64,000 nucleotides of DNA from Pseudomonadota bacterium (lineage in GTDB: Bacteria; Desulfobacterota; Desulfobulbia; Desulfobulbales; Desulfocapsaceae), in assembly GCA_018820855.1 (NCBI GenBank), contig JAHJNL010000029.1, positions 1 through 64,000 on the forward strand, given 5' to 3'. Shown here piece by piece: positions 19,185 through 28,439 of the stretch. The notes beneath the pieces were generated by a model. It saw only the letters and a program-made list of their open reading frames with translations, ran no database searches and had not been told where the DNA came from. Made by a program: the position numbers and the translations under genes. Positions within the stretch are counted from its first letter, which is position 1; the number at the start of each line of letters is the position of its first letter.

Positions 19185-20237
19185 TCAACTTTTTCTTGGA
19201 TCAAAGGTCTCACGCAGGGCTTCTCCAATAAAGATTAAGAGAACCAGAGTCCCTACCAGAACAAGAAAGGTTGAAAGTGACAACCACCAGGCGTCAATGT
19301 TGGCCTTTCCCTGAGCCAAGAGTTCACCAAGGCTCGGTGTAGATGGCGGCACCCCCAGTCCCAGAAAGTCAAGACTGGTCAAGGCAAGGATGGATGCAGA
19401 CATCCTAAAGGGGAGAAAAGTGATTACCGGCGTCATGCCATTGGGCAGGAGGTGGCGATACATGATGGTCACATTGGAAACGCCAAGGGCCTTGGCCGCT
19501 TTCACATACTCCATATTCCTTCCTTTGAGAAATTCCGCCCGGACATAATCGGAGAGTCCCATCCAGCTAAACAGGGACAGGAGGATAAGAAGCAGCAGAA
19601 CACTGGGCTTAAAAATGGAGGCAAAAATGATCAACAGATAAAGCTCCGGCATGGCTCCCCATATTTCAATAAATCGCTGGAAGAAAAGATCTGTCCTCCC
19701 TCCGAAGAAGCCCTGAACAGCACCGGCAATAATCCCGACAAACGTACCTACACCTGTGAGGGCAAAACCAAAAAGTACGCTCAGGCGAAAGCCGTAAAGC
19801 AGACGGGCAAAAACATCTCTTCCCCGATCATCAGTCCCAAAGACATTTTCCCTGGTGGGAGGAGACGGCACCGGCCCGTCAATATCAAAGTTGATGGACT
19901 GATAGCTGTGTCTGTTAAATGAAAAATAGACTTTATTCCCCTTTGTTGTCAGCTTCTCCAGAATGTAGGGGTCAAGATAGTCGGCCTCTGTCTCAAAATC
20001 GCCGCCAAAGGTTGTTTCAGTATATTTATTAAACAGAGGAAAATAAGGCTTTCCCTCATAGATGATCAGGAGAGGGACATCATTACTGAGCACCTCGGCA
20101 AAGAGGCTGAGGAAAAAAAAGAGCGCAAAAGCCAGAAAGCTGTAAAAGCCTCTGCGGTTACGACAAAAGCGTCGCCACCGCCTGCGCCCCAGGCCAATAG
20201 CTTTATCACCATTATTTTTGTTATTCAACACTGTCAA
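19185..20237 (-). CDS. YejE-like (oligo)peptide ABC transporter permease
   Basis: 350 aa; ENVFGTDDRGRDVFARLLYGFRLSVLFG...EYVKAAKALGVSNVTIMYRHLLPNG...TFDPRKS. Confidence 0.92.
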   Translation of the reverse strand: MTVLNNKNNGDKAIGLGRRRWRRFCRNRRGFYSFLAFALFFFLSLFAEVLSNDVPLLIIYEGKPYFPLFNKYTETTFGGDFETEADYLDPYILEKLTTKGNKVYFSFNRHSYQSINFDIDGPVPSPPTRENVFGTDDRGRDVFARLLYGFRLSVLFGFALTGVGTFVGIIAGAVQGFFGGRTDLFFQRFIEIWGAMPELYLLIIFASIFKPSVLLLLILLSLFSWMGLSDYVRAEFLKGRNMEYVKAAKALGVSNVTIMYRHLLPNGMTPVITFLPFRMSASILALTSLDFLGLGVPPSTPSLGELLAQGKANIDAWWLSLSTFLVLVGTLVLLIFIGEALRETFDPRKS

Positions 20238-21267
20238 AACTTATCCTCGGGTCCACAAAGACATAACTCAAGTCAGAAAGCAATCTGGCAAACAGACCGA
20301 TAATAGTAAAAAAGTACAAAGTCCCCAATACCACCGGGTAATCTCGATTTAAAACAGATTGATAGGCAAGCAATCCCATTCCGTCCAGAGAAAAAATTGT
20401 CTCGATCAAGAGACTGCCGGTAAAAAATGCAGCAATGAAATATCCTGGAAATCCTGTAATGATGGGAATAATCCCATTTCTGAATACATGTTTATACAGA
20501 ACCTGCTGCTCGCTTAATCCCTTGGCACGAGCCGTGAGTACATACTGTTTACGGATCTCTTCAAGGAAGGAATTCTTGGTCAGCATGGTCATTACGGCCA
20601 AACTCCCCACAGCACTGGAAATAATAGGCAGAACCATATGCCAGAGATAATCAAGTATCTTCTGAATCAGACCCATTTCAGACCAGCCATCCGAAACCAG
20701 TCCCCGCAGAGGGAAAATATTCCAAAACGACCCTCCTCCGAACAAAACGATGAGAACAATGGCAAGGACAAACCCTGGAATGGCATAGCCAATGAGGATC
20801 GCGGTACTGGTCAAAATATCAAAACGAGAACCGTCACGAACAGCTTTCGCGATTCCCAAGGGAATACAGACGCCATAAACAATGAGAAAACTCCACAACC
20901 CCAAAGACATGGAAACCGGCATCCGTGATATGACAAGGTCCACCACAGACTGATGATAGTAATAGGATGAACCGAAATCAAAAACGAGATAGTTTTTCAT
21001 CATGGCCACAAAACGCTGAACCGGTGGCTTGTCAAAGCCGTAGAGCTCTCTCAGTTTTTCCACACGACTGGAGTCCAGACCGGAATCCCCTCGGTAAAAC
21101 GAGGTGCCCCCTCCGACCTCTCCGCCCTTGCCCACCCCTTCCATTTCGGCAACCATTCGTTCTACCGGTCCTCCCGGGACGAACTGGGTGACGGTAAACG
21201 TAATCAGCATCACGCCGATAAGGGTTGGGATCATGAGTCCCACCCGCTTCAGGATATAAAATAACAT
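20221..21267 (-). CDS. YejB-like (oligo)peptide ABC transporter permease
   Basis: 348 aa; MLFYILKRVGLMIPTLIGVMLITFTVTQFVPGGPVE...YVLTARAKGLSEQQVLYKHVFRNG; overlaps the downstream permease by 17 nt. Confidence 0.92.
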   Translation of the reverse strand: MLFYILKRVGLMIPTLIGVMLITFTVTQFVPGGPVERMVAEMEGVGKGGEVGGGTSFYRGDSGLDSSRVEKLRELYGFDKPPVQRFVAMMKNYLVFDFGSSYYYHQSVVDLVISRMPVSMSLGLWSFLIVYGVCIPLGIAKAVRDGSRFDILTSTAILIGYAIPGFVLAIVLIVLFGGGSFWNIFPLRGLVSDGWSEMGLIQKILDYLWHMVLPIISSAVGSLAVMTMLTKNSFLEEIRKQYVLTARAKGLSEQQVLYKHVFRNGIIPIITGFPGYFIAAFFTGSLLIETIFSLDGMGLLAYQSVLNRDYPVVLGTLYFFTIIGLFARLLSDLSYVFVDPRISFDSVE

Positions 21268-21569
21268 AGTGGCAGTCTTCGATTCTTTATCCAGACAGGC
21301 GCCTTGCTATGACATCCATCCTTCAAGAATTCTTTCCAATACCCCTGGAAGGGGCAGATACGTTAACAACAGATAGTAATTCTTCGAATTATTATGATAA
21401 TGAGTTTATTACCATAAAAAAACAAGCAAATTGCTTGTAAGAGACAAAAAAGTCTGGGACAAACACATATTATGCGATTACTGCTTGTATTTTCTTTGCT
21501 GATATGTCTTGTTTCAGAAAGAATATTACTTAAGTACTCCAATGAAACTTCTTTATACAGCAGGCAGCA

Positions 21570-22664
21570 ATGATTGATAACGTAGAAGATCTCCAGGCCC
21601 TGGTGGAACGGGCACGCAAAACTAATGCAGTAGCTTTAGACACGGAATTTGTATGGGAACGAACCTATTACCCTCGCCTGGGACTCATCCAGCTTGCTCT
21701 TTCCAACGAAGAGTGTTTCCTCATCGATCCTTGCGCATTAGATGACCTTTCTCCCTTAGGAGAATTACTCGCTGATCCCGCAGTTGTCAAAATATTTCAT
21801 GATGCCCCTCAAGACATTGCCATTCTGCGCAATGCCACAGGAGTCGATCCGAAAAACATTTTCGACACCAGGCTTGCAGCTGGTTTTGCCGGTCTCTCAT
21901 CTACCCTTTCTTTGGGAGCCCTGATCGAACTCCTCCTTGACATAAAACTGGAAAAGACAGAAACCCGGACAGACTGGCTCAATCGTCCGTTGCACACTCG
22001 ACAAAAAGAATATGCCATGGACGATGTCCGTTATCTTCGGGCCATACGTGTCCTACTGCTGGCCCGTATCATGCCGGAAACCGTGAAATGGCTGGAAGAA
22101 GAACTCCAGAAGCTGAATGATCCTAAGAACTATATCGGAGTGAGTGACCTGTCACGTTATCGCAAGATACGAGGCGCAAGCAAACTGAATCGTCCCTCTC
22201 TTGCCATTCTCCAGGAACTCGCATCATGGCGGGAAGAGGAAGCACGGAAAAGAAATCGGCCAAGAGGACATATTGTCCGTGACAGTGTCCTCCTCTGCAT
22301 TGCCAGACAGCAGTTACGCGACAAATCTGCCATACAGGAGTGCGGCGACATATCCAGCAGATGCGTAAATGCCTATGGTGATATACTGATCCAACTAGTA
22401 AACAAAGGGCTTAGTCGACCTGAAAAAGACTGCCCCTCCCTGTTACAGAATATCAAGCTTAACAAAAAAGAAAAAACAGCTCTGACCAAACTCCACGATT
22501 TTATAATCCTCAAAAGCGATATCCACGGAATCGATCCCGCCCTGGTGGGTAATAAAAGCGAACTGAAAGAACTGGTAAAACTCTCCTCATTCCCTGCTGC
22601 GCAAATCAAACAGAAAAGTGGTTGGAGAAGACATTTTCTTGCTGAACTCACTGAAAAAGATTGA
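21570..22664 (+). CDS. rnd: Ribonuclease D
   Basis: VALDTEFVWERTYYPRLGLIQLA; KIFHDAPQDIAIL; TRTDWLNRPLHTRQKEYAMDDVRYL; HRDC-like C-terminus. Confidence 0.93.
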   Translation: MIDNVEDLQALVERARKTNAVALDTEFVWERTYYPRLGLIQLALSNEECFLIDPCALDDLSPLGELLADPAVVKIFHDAPQDIAILRNATGVDPKNIFDTRLAAGFAGLSSTLSLGALIELLLDIKLEKTETRTDWLNRPLHTRQKEYAMDDVRYLRAIRVLLLARIMPETVKWLEEELQKLNDPKNYIGVSDLSRYRKIRGASKLNRPSLAILQELASWREEEARKRNRPRGHIVRDSVLLCIARQQLRDKSAIQECGDISSRCVNAYGDILIQLVNKGLSRPEKDCPSLLQNIKLNKKEKTALTKLHDFIILKSDIHGIDPALVGNKSELKELVKLSSFPAAQIKQKSGWRRHFLAELTEKD

Positions 22665-23010
22665 GCTTTCGTTCCTCCTGCAAGGCCCCGAAGAGGACAA
22701 AAGGCTAAAACGAACTCGTCACAGGCTTCGCAGAATTGTTACCCCGATCAGCATTGGGCAGATGATTTCAGGCAAGCCGGCTTCAACCCGCAACGGGATG
22801 TAAGGGTGACTGCCTGTAAACATTTTCATTTTCACGCCCGCTAATCTTTAGTATCCACTTGATCGCAAATATCTCCGCACATGGTTTGTCAGAATTTTCC
22901 ACCTCAAGTATTTCATGCTCCAACCGTCATCCCCCTCTCCCTTTTCCCCCTGTTCAACCCTGTCCCATTCCACGACAAATACTGTCTTATGCCAAATGTT
23001 TTTCTTTCCT

Positions 23011-24192
23011 CTACTGCACTTTCTGAACAAAGGACTCCATCGTATATTGATCCTTTGCCACATGTTCCGAAACCAAATCGATAATAGTGATCTCAGGAGG
23101 AGAAAAAATCCTTATCGGAGGCCCCCAGGTAGCACTGCCACGACTGACATAGAGCCACTTCCCGCCATCCTCGGATAATCCTCCCGGATAGGAAAAGACC
23201 ATCCGCGTCAGCAGGCCAAACGGAAAAATCTGCCCCTGATGGGTATGACCGGAGAGTTGCAGATCAGCTTTCCCTGTAAACAAAGAACTGAGGCCCGGAC
23301 GATGCTTCAGAAGAAGAAGGAATCGCCGCGCTTTCTCCTCCGACAGAGAAAAATTTTTTCTATCCCCAGGATTCTCTGGCACTGAAGAAGAGTGAAGATC
23401 ATCAAGACCAATCACTACAACAGGGCCTAGGTCCAGTACTTCATCGCGCAGGAGAACAAAACCAGCCTGGCCTGTAAAACGAATGGAATCCTCTATCCCG
23501 GTATAAAATTCATGATTCCCGGTAACAGCCAACTTTCCCAATCGCGGCTTCACCCCATTCCACATCTCAGCTTCCCGTATCAGGGTTTTCGGGCTGCTAT
23601 CCACCAAATCGCCGGTGCTAACAAGAAGGTCCGGCTCAGCCTCTCTTACTGCTTTGACGATCCGGCCAAGGGTCCTTTCCCCAACCAGCAAACCGAGATG
23701 AACATCGGAAACCTGAACAATCCGGAGCCTGTCGACACCCGGTGGAAGTTTTGCAGAAGAGAGGATCACGTGTTCTTGCCGCAGGTCCTGGGCCTCAAAC
23801 AGACCATAAGCAAAAAGAATCAGCGCAAAGACCACACCCATCCGGGATGCGACTTGCGAAGAAAACACTGGCCAGGGCAAGCCTCCAATCCCAAATCGCT
23901 TACCTATCCATAGCAACAGACGCAGAGAATCAAGGACAAGGGAGAAAACCACAAAAAGAAAAAGAAGCCCCATCCAGCTGAAAACCACCAGCCCAGCAAA
24001 CATCAAACCAATCTCCCATCCTGAACGTTCAAGAATCCGTATCACTATCGGTGCTGGAACCATGCCCATCAGAAAGACGGAGAGACAAGATCGGACCACC
24101 CGACTATCAGGCAAGATGGGAAGCAAGCGGCAATAGCAATACCCATTCATTGCCGAATAAATAATGATATAGCCAATCAGAAAAATAGACAT
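23011..24192 (-). CDS. Integral-membrane metallophosphoesterase (calcineurin-like)
   Basis: TM segments, then IVQVSDVHLGLLVG...LLVSTGDLVDSS...AVTGNHEFYTG...LQLSGHTHQGQIFPF. Confidence 0.93.
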   Translation of the reverse strand: MSIFLIGYIIIYSAMNGYCYCRLLPILPDSRVVRSCLSVFLMGMVPAPIVIRILERSGWEIGLMFAGLVVFSWMGLLFLFVVFSLVLDSLRLLLWIGKRFGIGGLPWPVFSSQVASRMGVVFALILFAYGLFEAQDLRQEHVILSSAKLPPGVDRLRIVQVSDVHLGLLVGERTLGRIVKAVREAEPDLLVSTGDLVDSSPKTLIREAEMWNGVKPRLGKLAVTGNHEFYTGIEDSIRFTGQAGFVLLRDEVLDLGPVVVIGLDDLHSSSVPENPGDRKNFSLSEEKARRFLLLLKHRPGLSSLFTGKADLQLSGHTHQGQIFPFGLLTRMVFSYPGGLSEDGGKWLYVSRGSATWGPPIRIFSPPEITIIDLVSEHVAKDQYTMESFVQKVQ

Positions 24193-24427
24193 AATTTTCT
24201 TCCTAAAAAAAAGTAGAAGCTCTTCGTGACAGAGAAATTTCGGGGTAAGTTATTTTCTCATTGCTCAAGCAACTATAGGAAACATGTAAAAAACGATTAT
24301 CCTGGCAACACCGGGGGAAAATGGGTAGTCTCGAACGGCTGAGCGACTCTCTGGACAAGAATTCTTTCCCCTATCTTCCCATCCAGAGACATTCATATAA
24401 CACACTCAATCCGTAGTAATAAAAAAA

Positions 24428-24871
24428 ATGGAGAACTTCCTTCTTGACAATGGCCTTCCGGCCCTCTTTCTTCTCAGTCTTCTGGCGGCCACTCTCCTGC
24501 CCCTTGGATCTGAATGGCTGCTGGTCGCCCTTATATTGCAGGGCTTGCCATTGACACAGGTGATTGCTGTCGCCACCTTCGGTAATGTCTTAGGCGCCTT
24601 TATCACCTACGGAATAGGTCTCTGGGGATCTGAGCTCTTTATGAGAAAACTCCTGCGGGTAGACAAAAAACAGACGGCCAGGGCCATGGAACTGTACCAA
24701 CGTTACGGTGCCATCTCTCTCCTCTTTGCCTGGCTTCCCATCATCGGTGACCCCTTATGTCTGGCTGCAGGGATCTTGCGTCTGCAGCCACTGCTCTTCC
24801 TCTTTCTTGTTTTCCTTGGAAAGCTAAGCCGCTATATCCTTATTGCCATGGTGGCTGACATGCATATCTGA
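24428..24871 (+). CDS. YqaA/DedA-like (VTT-domain) membrane protein
   Basis: 147 aa; PLGSEWLLVALILQG...ATFGNVLGAFITYGIGLWG...FAWLPIIGDPLCLAAGILRLQ. Confidence 0.85.
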   Translation: MENFLLDNGLPALFLLSLLAATLLPLGSEWLLVALILQGLPLTQVIAVATFGNVLGAFITYGIGLWGSELFMRKLLRVDKKQTARAMELYQRYGAISLLFAWLPIIGDPLCLAAGILRLQPLLFLFLVFLGKLSRYILIAMVADMHI

Positions 24872-24887
24872 GTCAAGAACGTTATCA

Positions 24888-25103
24888 TTACTCCGGCATC
24901 GGCCACTCCTGTTCACGGTTCTCAACATGGAAGCAGAAACGATCCCAGGAGAATTCTCTCTTACTGACCGGACACTGCAAAGTAACTTTTTTCTCATCAC
25001 AGGTAAGTACCAGCCAATCCCCGCGCCGCGGTCCACTCTCGATAAAGATTTTTTCACCCGGCTGAAAAGGGTACGGTTTCAACACAGTCACATTTGTCTT
25101 CAT
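24888..25103 (-). CDS. Small hypothetical protein, 71 aa
   Basis: Compact, low-Ser ORF (MKTNVTVLKPYPFQPGEKIFIESGPRRGDWLVLTCDEKKVTLQCPVSKREFSWDRFCFH) convergent with the DedA-like gene. Confidence 0.6.
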   Translation of the reverse strand: MKTNVTVLKPYPFQPGEKIFIESGPRRGDWLVLTCDEKKVTLQCPVSKREFSWDRFCFHVENREQEWPMPE

Positions 25104-25776
25104 AGTACGATTAGGCCTCCTGCCTGCATAGACATATATATTTTCTCATTCTCTGACAACAATCCAAAAAATAATTTGAGAGCCTTCTGGCTCTTAGTAT
25201 CGAAACTCTTTCATAACCACTTTCATCATTGCATGAGAACATTCTATTTTTCTGACCAGAGAGCAGTCTGACCGCCATAGCAATTTGCGCCGTATCAAAC
25301 TACCCGTTGTTTCACAAATAGTGAACACCTCTTCAGAACATTCTATAGCCTCTTAGCTTTGTGTCTATCTTTTCCTTAGTAGTTCAATCTGTGTATATCG
25401 TAATACCAGGGTTCCAGATCTCGTCCGTTAAGTTTTTTTCAGCCGTTCCATGAATTCAGCCATTCGTGTTATTAATTATTTTAATCATATTGACATTCTC
25501 TATTGAATATTAGAATATATTTACATTCCTGTGGAGATACTGAAATCATTATATTTACAGTGCGGTAACTATGTTTTTCAATCCAGTATCCGGAAAGTTA
25601 CTGGTTGAACCTAACTGTAAATCATAATTTATGGCAAATTTATAGAACAATAATAACCAGTAACAATCATAAATACAAAATGGAGCCTTATACCATCCTA
25701 TACAACCCGTCGCATTTTTTTCCCACTACGACATAAACAAGCAGGTCTTATCGAGGACACACAAGAAAAGGCAGAT

Positions 25777-27843
25777 ATGAACTCACCGTTAATAAATAAA
25801 GAAATCAGAATACTCTTCCTGACTCTTCATCATCTCATGGCTGTATGCTTTTTTCTGGGCACGCTCTCTTCCACTCCGGTCAGCGCTAAAGATCTTGGTG
25901 TTCTCTCTTTGAATGAACTCCTTGATCTGGAAGTTATATCCGTCGCCAAGGTTCCTGAAAAAGTAACCGATACTCCTGCGGCAATCTATATCATCACCCA
26001 GGAGGATCTTCGTAGAAACGGTGTTCAAAGCATTCCGGAAGCCCTGCGCATGGTTCCGGGTCTGCACGTATATCAGATTGACGCAAACAAATGGGCAGTC
26101 AGCGCCCGTGGCTATGCCTCCCGGTTTGCCAATAAAATGTTGGTCATGATTGATGGTCGTACAGTCTATTCCACCCTTTTTTCCGGAGTATTCTGGGATG
26201 TGCAAGATGTCATGCTGGAAGATATCGATCGCATAGAAGTTGTCCGTGGCCCCGGAGGAACCTTGTGGGGTGCCAATGCGGTGAATGGCGTTATCAATAT
26301 CATCAGCAAGGACAGTGCTGATACCCAGGGTGGTCTTGTCTCCGTCCAGGCTGAAACCAGCGCAAGTGGTGAGATCTCGACCCGCTATGGAGGTTGGCTG
26401 AACGACAGGGTATCGTATCGTCTCTATGGGAAGTATTTCGACCGTGGCAACTTTGAAACTCCATCGGACGAAGACGCTGCCGATAACTGGCATGCCGCCC
26501 GTGGAGGATTTCGAATGGATATGAATCTTACAGCGTCAAACAAAGTGACGCTTCAGGGAGATTTATATGAAGGAGAATCAGGAGAGTCGATCAAATACCT
26601 CACCCCCTTCCCGCCCTATGAAAATATCGATTTCACCGATGCCCCCGTCTCCGGCGGAAATATGCTTGGCCGCTGGATCCGCACATTTTCCAAAGATTCA
26701 GAGATAACCGTTCAGGCCTATTACGACCATATCGAACGCAACGAGATCTTTGTCGATGAGACGGTTGACACCATGGACATTGACTTGCAGCACCGTCTGG
26801 ACATGGTTAGCGGGCTGGAAATACTCTGGGGAATGGGCTACCGCTATACAAAAGGCAATACTGCAGGCAAAGAGGCAATTCCAGGAATATACTCTTACAG
26901 TCTGGACCCTCAAATAAGAGAAGACAACCTGTTCAGCGGTTTTTTACAGGGACGCATTCCCTTTGCCGAAGACAAGGGAGAGATCACTCTGGGGACCAAA
27001 CTGGAGCACAATGATTATACAGGTTTTGAATGGCAGCCCAGCGCTCGTGCCATGTGGAACCTGAGTGCCGATCATTCACTATGGGGTGCGATATCTCGGT
27101 CAGTCCGTACTCCCTCCCGCATTGAGCATGATGCAGATGTCACTGCAGGTGCTTTCCTTTTATCCTCGCAACAGGAGGGATTACTCACTTTTGTCCGTCT
27201 TATTGGTAATGAGGAGGCAGAATCAGAAACAGTCTTTTCCTATGAAACCGGTTACCGTGCCAGACTCAACGATAATATCTTCATTGATCTGAGCATGTAC
27301 TACAACAAATATGAAAATCTCATAAATGGATTACCAATGGGTGCTCCTTTTCCTGAGTATTCATCAACATCATCCCGTCTCATTTTACCTATACAGATTG
27401 ATAATGGAATGGACGGAGAAACCTACGGTGCTGAAATCAGCTGCAGATGGAGCATTGCCAACTGGTGGCGACTGACCGGTGGTTTTACCTGGTTTCAGTT
27501 TAATGCCCTGAACATGGGTGATTCCCAGGAAGCGAGACAGGGCTTCGAAGAAGATCAAAATGCCAACTTTCTCTTTTCACTCGTTTCTTATATCGATCTG
27601 CCTGGCAATTTTGAACTCAACACCACCCTATATGGCGTTGACTCCCTGGACGAACTGAAGATAGACTCTTATCTCCGTCTTGACATCAATGTTGCCTGGC
27701 ATCCAACTGAAGATATGACAATTAGCGCAGGCGGGCATAACCTCTTTAACGATTCTCACCAGGAATTTAATGACACTATGGACGGTATCCTTGCCAGCAA
27801 TATTCCGCAGACGTTTTACACTAAACTTACCCTTACTTTTTAG
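25777..27843 (+). CDS. TonB-dependent receptor
   Basis: 688 aa; plug domain TPAAIYIITQEDLRRNGVQSIPEALRMVPGLHV...DRIEVVRGPGGTLWGANAVNGVINIISK; C-terminal aromatic TFYTKLTLTF. Confidence 0.95.
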   Translation: MNSPLINKEIRILFLTLHHLMAVCFFLGTLSSTPVSAKDLGVLSLNELLDLEVISVAKVPEKVTDTPAAIYIITQEDLRRNGVQSIPEALRMVPGLHVYQIDANKWAVSARGYASRFANKMLVMIDGRTVYSTLFSGVFWDVQDVMLEDIDRIEVVRGPGGTLWGANAVNGVINIISKDSADTQGGLVSVQAETSASGEISTRYGGWLNDRVSYRLYGKYFDRGNFETPSDEDAADNWHAARGGFRMDMNLTASNKVTLQGDLYEGESGESIKYLTPFPPYENIDFTDAPVSGGNMLGRWIRTFSKDSEITVQAYYDHIERNEIFVDETVDTMDIDLQHRLDMVSGLEILWGMGYRYTKGNTAGKEAIPGIYSYSLDPQIREDNLFSGFLQGRIPFAEDKGEITLGTKLEHNDYTGFEWQPSARAMWNLSADHSLWGAISRSVRTPSRIEHDADVTAGAFLLSSQQEGLLTFVRLIGNEEAESETVFSYETGYRARLNDNIFIDLSMYYNKYENLINGLPMGAPFPEYSSTSSRLILPIQIDNGMDGETYGAEISCRWSIANWWRLTGGFTWFQFNALNMGDSQEARQGFEEDQNANFLFSLVSYIDLPGNFELNTTLYGVDSLDELKIDSYLRLDINVAWHPTEDMTISAGGHNLFNDSHQEFNDTMDGILASNIPQTFYTKLTLTF

Positions 27844-27856
27844 GTAGCTGCGCAGA

Positions 27857-28399
27857 ATGTTTCACAAGCTGTTTTTTTTCCTCATTTTCTCTATTTTTCT
27901 GCAGATGAACACCATTTCTGCATATGGTGAACTGCAATCTGCCCGGGCCATGGAAATTCAGGCAGCTTTTCTCATAAAATTCAGCTCATACGTCAAGTGG
28001 CCTGAGGAGGCTTTCGCTGACGCTCGTGCTCCTGTGACCGTCGGTATTTTCGGCCGCGACCCTTTCGGCTCAGCAATTGATGAGATAGCCCGTTCCTTTA
28101 ACGCAAACGGCAGAAACGTCGAAGTCAGGCGCTTTAAAGACCCTCCAGCTATCCGCCAGAGTCACATCCTGTTTATTCCCGCTTCCGAGATGGAAAGAAT
28201 GGATGAAATTACTGCAGTACTCTCCGGCCGTTCCGTTCTTATTGTAGGTAATTCACCGGAATTTCTTAACAAGTCAGGAATTATCAATTTTGTTATGGTC
28301 GGCAAAAAAATACGCTTCAACATCAGCAGAACGAATTGCCAAAAGATGGGTTTAGATATCAGTTCGAAACTGCTCTCTGTTGCCCATAAAATTCAATAG
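27857..28399 (+). CDS. YfiR family protein (DUF4154)
   Basis: Signal peptide; EIQAAFLIKFSSYVKWPEEAFADARAPVTVGIFGRDPFG...LSGRSVLIVGNSPEFLNKSGIINFVMVGKKIRFNIS. Confidence 0.92.
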   Translation: MFHKLFFFLIFSIFLQMNTISAYGELQSARAMEIQAAFLIKFSSYVKWPEEAFADARAPVTVGIFGRDPFGSAIDEIARSFNANGRNVEVRRFKDPPAIRQSHILFIPASEMERMDEITAVLSGRSVLIVGNSPEFLNKSGIINFVMVGKKIRFNISRTNCQKMGLDISSKLLSVAHKIQ

Positions 28400-28439
28400 G
28401 TACGGACCAGCAAGTGACTTTCACAGCCCAAAAAAGCAG

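Noticed and set aside
21423-21437. CAAGCAA-A-TTGCTTG hairpin upstream of RNase D
   Set aside because: Short, AT-rich and without terminator or operator context; could be chance.
22665-23010. Small ORFs between RNase D and the metallophosphoesterase
   Set aside because: Overlapping in several frames with no domain signal.
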